Below are positions 34,188-37,815 of a stretch of 37,815 nucleotides of DNA, piece by piece. Numbering within the stretch: position 1 is the first letter of the stretch; every line of letters starts with the position of its first letter. Source of the DNA: JBBTWG01 sp038062935. GTDB taxonomy: Bacteria; Patescibacteriota; Gracilibacteria; UBA1369; UBA12463. The notes beneath the pieces were generated by a model, which had not been told where the DNA came from, did not search any database, and saw only the letters and a list, made by a program, of their open reading frames with translations. A program made the translations under genes and the position numbers. The stretch spans positions 1 to 37,815 of the forward strand of contig JBBTWG010000031.1 of assembly GCA_038062935.1 (NCBI GenBank), written 5' to 3'.

Positions 34188-36899
34188 ATGAGAAAAATTT
34201 CCTCACGGTTTCTCATCTTCACCGTCCTCCCACTCTTTATTTTTTTGGCGACACCAAATGGAATTTTGGCGCAGGAAAATCAGGAGCAAAATGCCGAGTC
34301 CTACATCGACGGTCAGATTCTTGTAAAATTTAAAAAAGAAAAAGTGGATGTTTCAGAATTGGATGGCCAACTTTCAGCAGAATTTTTTGCATGGAAAAAT
34401 AATCTGGAAAACAAAGAAACGTTCGCTCCAGAAAATCTTGCACTCATGGAGTCGCAGGACGTGTCAACGAGCGAGCTCATTCAGAAGCTTGAAAAGAGTC
34501 CTCAGGTCGAATATGTCGAACCAAACTATCGTCGCAACATCGAGATGATCCCAGACGACATGTTATTTGCACAGCAATGGAGTGCGAACACAATACAAGC
34601 ACCGGACGCGTGGGACACCGCGCACGACAGCAGTATGATCGTCGCAGTGCTCGACACCGGTATCAATTATCGGCATCCAGATCTTGCGGTCAATATGTGG
34701 GACGGGAGCGCTAGTTGCAAAGACAATGACGACATCGAGATCACTGACGGCTGTCCAAAGCACGGCTGGGATTTCGCCAATAACGACAATGATCCCCAGG
34801 ATGACCATGGTCATGGAACACACGTCGCAGGGATCATCGGGGCACAGGGCAACAACACTCGTGGCATCGCTGGAGTGAATTGGAACGCAAAAATAATGGC
34901 GATAAAAGTCGGAAATCCTGACGGAATTTTTTCTTCTGACTGGATCAAAGGTCTCAATTTTGCCAAAAATAACGGCGCCAAAATTGCGAACGCAAGTTTC
35001 GGTGGATTCGAATTTTCTCAGGCAGAGAAAGATGCTATCGACCATTTCGACGGACTCTTCATTGCTGCCGCAGGGAATTCCACATCCGATAATGATTCAC
35101 AGGCTTTCTATCCCGCCGGATATGAAAGCGAAGGTGTCATCTCTGTCGCCGCCACCAATGCATCCGACCAACTCGCATTTTTCTCAAATTTTGGAATAAA
35201 CTCTGTCGACGTCGCGGCGCCAGGTCTCTCGATCCTCAGTACGTTTCCAGACCTGGAAAATCCCGAGAGCGATACGTATAGATTCCTCAGTGGTACTTCG
35301 ATGGCCGCGCCTTTTGTCAGTGGCGAAGCGGCGCTACTCTGGAACTACAGTCCCAGGCTGACCAGAGCGCAGGTGAAAGCAATCATCGAGCAGTCAGGCG
35401 ACGATCTCCGATCACTCACGGGGAAAATTCGCTCAGGAAAAAGAATTAATCTCGCAAAAGCACTCCAGACGTTCGATCCAAAATTACAATTTTCCAGCAC
35501 TCCACAGCAGCTCACGGACGGCAGCGGAAAAATTAAAATCGACTTCCAGATCCAGGATGGACTCGCAGGTCTTCCGGTCACATTGAAAAATTTCGAATAT
35601 TCATTCGACGCCGGAATAACTTTCCAGGCACCGAAGAACGGCGACACCTCGCTGGCGCTCGGCGACCTCTGGAACAAGCAAGAAAACCTCGTTTTCCCAT
35701 CAGCATTCATCGACAATACTCTCTCTTTCGAACTCGATACAAAACACGAAGATATGAGCGAACTCAACGGGAAGTTCCCTGAAGTCGCCGTGCATTTCCA
35801 GGTGAGTGACGGCGTGAAAGACAGCGAATTAGTGACGAGTGATTTTTTCTTGGTCAATAATGTTCCGCCAATCGCAACACTCGAAAGTCCAGAAAAGTTA
35901 GAGCAGCGTAAAAACGCAACATTCACAGTCAAAAGTGAGACCGCCACGGCATATATTGCCAAATTTGATGGGGTAGAAAATCCTGAAGTTCCACTCGCCA
36001 CGCCACTTGCACTCACGGATCTCGTCGACGGCGAACACGCACTCACCATCACGACCAAAGATGCCCAGGGGAATCTCCAGCTCGAACCAACAGGAATCAC
36101 ATGGATCACCGACAGATCCGCCGTTCCAGCAGTCACGATCGTCACCGACACGCTCCCCGTGATGAACACCAGCACAGCAACTTTCGGAGTCACTGGTCAA
36201 AACATCGCAACCTATAAATTTCAGCTCGACCGTCAGGATTTCTCCGAAGAAAAACTTCCGGAAGAAAAAATAATACTCGCAGATCTCACGGAAGGTCCAC
36301 ATGTTCTGAAAGTGCTCGCCAAAAATGCACAGGATGTGTGGCAATTTGACGATGAAATAAGTATTTTTTCGTGGGCAGTCGATAGAGAAGATCCAATAGT
36401 GGCAGTGGCAGAGCCAGTAGAAGCGCTCATCGTCGCGCCAGTAGTGGCGCCCGCACCAGAAGTGACACGTGCGCCCGAGGCCGCCGTCACACCAGAAGTT
36501 GTTGTTGCACCAGAGTCGAGAGCGGTAGTGCCCGCACCTCTACCAGTTATTGAAACTCCTGCACCAGTCATCAGTTCAGGAGGAGGTGGGGGTGGTGGTG
36601 GAGGAGGCGGCGGCGGAATTCCAAGCACCATATTTCCCTCAGTCCCAAAACCAACACCGCCAGCACCACCGACCGAGACACCAGCTCCTGTCGGACAAGT
36701 CCTCGGCATCCAAACGCAACTTTTTCCCAATGGATCGATCATAAAGATCAAAGCGACAAAAACCTATTTCCTCATCGCAAAAGGTAAAAAAGAAAAAATA
36801 ACACTTCTCCAATTCAGGAAGAAGTATTCAAAAGCAAAGATCTTCGAAATGAGTCGAAAAATCGTCAACTCCATTCCGACGCACAAAAAGGAAAAATAG
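34188..36899 (+). CDS. Exported subtilisin-family (S8) serine protease with beta domains and C-terminal anchor-like module
   Basis: The protein has 903 residues; the start is ATG 34188 rather than TTG 34173, which lies next to the -10. A signal peptide ending GILAQ is followed by an I9-type propeptide (YIDGQILVKFKK...VEYVEPNY). The S8 domain (about 130-425) has the triad D156 (VLDTGIN), H209 (HGTHVAG) and S371 (GTSMAAP). The only two cysteines noticed, C177 and C189, lie in a loop between D and H and could form a disulfide. Beta-sandwich-like regions (about 425-735), an Ala/Pro/Val linker, a pure glycine run of 11 and another proline linker lead to a final 55-residue module with YFLIAKGKKEKI, a pattern seen at the ends of CPR surface proteins. 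It probably acts at the cell surface or is released. Confidence 0.92.
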   Translation: MRKISSRFLIFTVLPLFIFLATPNGILAQENQEQNAESYIDGQILVKFKKEKVDVSELDGQLSAEFFAWKNNLENKETFAPENLALMESQDVSTSELIQKLEKSPQVEYVEPNYRRNIEMIPDDMLFAQQWSANTIQAPDAWDTAHDSSMIVAVLDTGINYRHPDLAVNMWDGSASCKDNDDIEITDGCPKHGWDFANNDNDPQDDHGHGTHVAGIIGAQGNNTRGIAGVNWNAKIMAIKVGNPDGIFSSDWIKGLNFAKNNGAKIANASFGGFEFSQAEKDAIDHFDGLFIAAAGNSTSDNDSQAFYPAGYESEGVISVAATNASDQLAFFSNFGINSVDVAAPGLSILSTFPDLENPESDTYRFLSGTSMAAPFVSGEAALLWNYSPRLTRAQVKAIIEQSGDDLRSLTGKIRSGKRINLAKALQTFDPKLQFSSTPQQLTDGSGKIKIDFQIQDGLAGLPVTLKNFEYSFDAGITFQAPKNGDTSLALGDLWNKQENLVFPSAFIDNTLSFELDTKHEDMSELNGKFPEVAVHFQVSDGVKDSELVTSDFFLVNNVPPIATLESPEKLEQRKNATFTVKSETATAYIAKFDGVENPEVPLATPLALTDLVDGEHALTITTKDAQGNLQLEPTGITWITDRSAVPAVTIVTDTLPVMNTSTATFGVTGQNIATYKFQLDRQDFSEEKLPEEKIILADLTEGPHVLKVLAKNAQDVWQFDDEISIFSWAVDREDPIVAVAEPVEALIVAPVVAPAPEVTRAPEAAVTPEVVVAPESRAVVPAPLPVIETPAPVISSGGGGGGGGGGGGGIPSTIFPSVPKPTPPAPPTETPAPVGQVLGIQTQLFPNGSIIKIKATKTYFLIAKGKKEKITLLQFRKKYSKAKIFEMSRKIVNSIPTHKKEK

Positions 36900-36920
36900 G
36901 AGGAGACAATGCAAAATCCA

Positions 36921-36929
36921 TGCTACAAT
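36921..36929 (+). promoter_or_regulatory. Extended -10 promoter of the VKOR/thioredoxin pair
   Basis: TGCTACAAT ends 8 nt before ATG 36938. It overlaps the alternative ATG at 36920, which supports the downstream start. Confidence 0.45.
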
Positions 36930-36937
36930 ACCCGCCG

Positions 36938-37369
36938 ATGAAATGTCAGAAACTTATCAAATTCCTCAGCTTCCTCGGCGTGCTCGTCACAGGGTATCTG
37001 ATCTATCAGCACTACAAACTTTCTGCTGATTCTTTCTGCAACGTGAATGATTTCATCAGTTGTGACATCGTGAACAAAAGCATCTACGCAGAAATTTTCG
37101 GAATTCCTGTCTCAATACTAGGATTTCTGAGCTATGCAATAATCTTCCTAGCCGCAGACTTTCTCTCCAAAAAACGGGTACTCACATCACTCACACTCTT
37201 CGCTGCATTCGGACTCGCTTTCTCATTCTATCTCACCGGCATCGAACTCTTCGTGCTCCAGGCGATTTGCATCTTCTGCGTCATACAACAATTCCTCATC
37301 CTTTTTATTTTCCTAAAACTTTTTTCTTTATGGCATCACGAAAGAAAATCATTCCAGCAGCATTCCTAG
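36938..37369 (+). CDS. Vitamin K epoxide reductase (VKOR) family membrane protein
   Basis: The protein has 143 residues and four to five membrane helices. The VKOR signature is complete: loop cysteines C34 and C42 (CNVNDFISC), the SIYAEIFGIPVS segment with the conserved Ser, and the quinone-site C111-I-F-C114. Bacterial VKOR reoxidises a periplasmic thioredoxin-like partner and passes electrons to quinone, in place of DsbB. The following gene overlaps by 40 nt and encodes that partner, so together they look like a split form of the VKOR-thioredoxin fusion. The start at ATG 36938 is preferred to 36920. Confidence 0.93.
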   Translation: MKCQKLIKFLSFLGVLVTGYLIYQHYKLSADSFCNVNDFISCDIVNKSIYAEIFGIPVSILGFLSYAIIFLAADFLSKKRVLTSLTLFAAFGLAFSFYLTGIELFVLQAICIFCVIQQFLILFIFLKLFSLWHHERKSFQQHS

Positions 37370-37731
37370 GTCTCCTGCTTCTCGCAGGATGTAGCGACGC
37401 TCTCGGCGACAGATATGTCGGATTTGCCCAATGTCTCACCGACAAAGGCGCCACCATGTACGGCGCATACTGGTGTCCACATTGCGAAAATCAGAAAAAA
37501 CCATTCGGAAAACAGGGCTTCGAAAAAGTGAAATACGTCGAATGCGCCGAAGGTGGCCCAAGCGCCAATCCAGCACTTTGCGCACAGAAAGGAGTGAAAA
37601 GCTATCCAACCTGGATTTTTGCCGATGGGACGAAGATCACCGGCGAACAAGAACTCACCGAACTCGCAGTTCGCACCAGTTGCGTGCTTCCAAAAGAGGA
37701 GACAGAAGAGACCACAGAAGCCAAAAAATAA
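37330..37731 (+). CDS. Thioredoxin-fold lipoprotein, VKOR partner
   Basis: The protein has 133 residues with the start at ATG 37330, because this gives a proper lipoprotein signal (LLLLAGC, lipid at C21). The thioredoxin-like domain has MYGAYWCPHCENQKKPFG with active-site C49-P-H-C52, a further C72/C84 pair and the cis-proline region SYPTW (P93). The C-terminal tail is Glu/Thr-rich. It likely introduces disulfides into exported proteins and is recharged by the VKOR encoded just before it; the 40-nt overlap suggests coupled translation. It resembles the C-terminal half of VKOR-Trx fusions. Confidence 0.92.
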   Translation: MASRKKIIPAAFLGLLLLAGCSDALGDRYVGFAQCLTDKGATMYGAYWCPHCENQKKPFGKQGFEKVKYVECAEGGPSANPALCAQKGVKSYPTWIFADGTKITGEQELTELAVRTSCVLPKEETEETTEAKK

Positions 37732-37740
37732 TTAAAACAG

Positions 37741-37815
37741 GCGGGTATCGTATAACGGCTATTATGTGACCTTCCCAAGGTTAAGACACGGGTTCGACTC
37801 CCGTTACCCGCTCCA
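37741..37815 (+). tRNA. tRNA-Gly(CCC)
   Basis: 75 nt, complete at the window end with encoded CCA. Acceptor GCGGGTA/TACCCGC; anticodon stem TGACC/GGTTA with loop TTCCCAA (CCC); T loop TTCGACT is canonical. The first 25 nt differ from tRNA-Gly(UCC) at one position only, while the anticodon stems are unrelated. Confidence 0.95.

Noticed and set aside
29825..37815. The two tRNA-Gly genes as att sites of an integrated element
   Set aside because: Both are complete tRNAs with different anticodons, and there is no integrase, recombinase or phage gene between them.
1..37815. Recoded UGA (glycine) as in Gracilibacteria/Absconditabacteria
   Set aside because: UGA ends several well-defined genes, including tsaD and cca, at expected lengths, and no gene needs UGA read-through.

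Overview
The window reads as a stretch of a Candidate Phyla Radiation (Patescibacteria) chromosome. The evidence is very large lineage-restricted proteins, small DUF5663-like proteins, secreted S-layer-homology and glycine-rich surface proteins, encoded 3'-CCA on the tRNAs, tight gene spacing and almost no Shine-Dalgarno sequences. Several clear genes end in TGA (12217, 16305, 20622, 23076), so UGA is a stop here. That argues against the UGA-as-glycine lineages (Gracilibacteria, Absconditabacteria). The SLH protein and general style would suit Peregrinibacteria or a relative, but this assignment is inference.

Region 1 (1-16715, all + strand) is the accessory part. Two units, each a giant mostly helical protein with hydrophobic segments followed by a small DUF5663-like protein, bracket the region (1-5738 and 12814-16715). 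Between them lies a more A/T-rich block of cell-wall-directed proteins. These are a fusion of two peptidoglycan-binding (PGB) domains to a divergent family 2 glycosyltransferase, an SH3b-SH3b-VanY-NlpC/P60-like multi-enzyme, a stand-alone PGB protein and a PGB-DUF4256-like protein. A third DUF5663 copy sits in this block. None of the PGB, SH3 or enzyme proteins has a visible signal peptide. This is the best candidate for an undescribed system.

Region 2 (16712-26785, mostly - strand) is housekeeping mixed with envelope proteins. It holds an SLH surface protein, hisS, a DUF4163/DUF3298 protein, tsaD, a + strand CCA-adding enzyme, a bactofilin-like membrane protein, an unknown protein with an amphipathic tail, and an RlmD/RumA-type methyltransferase. 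A 200-nt nearly self-complementary foldback element lies at 24175-24375.

Region 3 (26786-37815, + strand) carries a CapA-like phosphoesterase bounded by an inverted repeat, a beta-CASP metallo-beta-lactamase nuclease, a small membrane-anchored protein, tRNA-Gly(UCC), a 1076-aa glycine-rich exported protein, a secreted NTF2-like protein, and an exported subtilase. It ends with an overlapping VKOR/thioredoxin-lipoprotein pair for disulfide formation and tRNA-Gly(CCC).

Promoter reading suggests that many genes are leaderless, with the -10 hexamer ending 6-8 nt before the start codon. Others carry extended -10 (TGnTATAAT) promoters. No CRISPR array, transposase or integrase was seen. The longest non-coding stretch is about 247 nt (24146-24392) and is nearly all foldback element.
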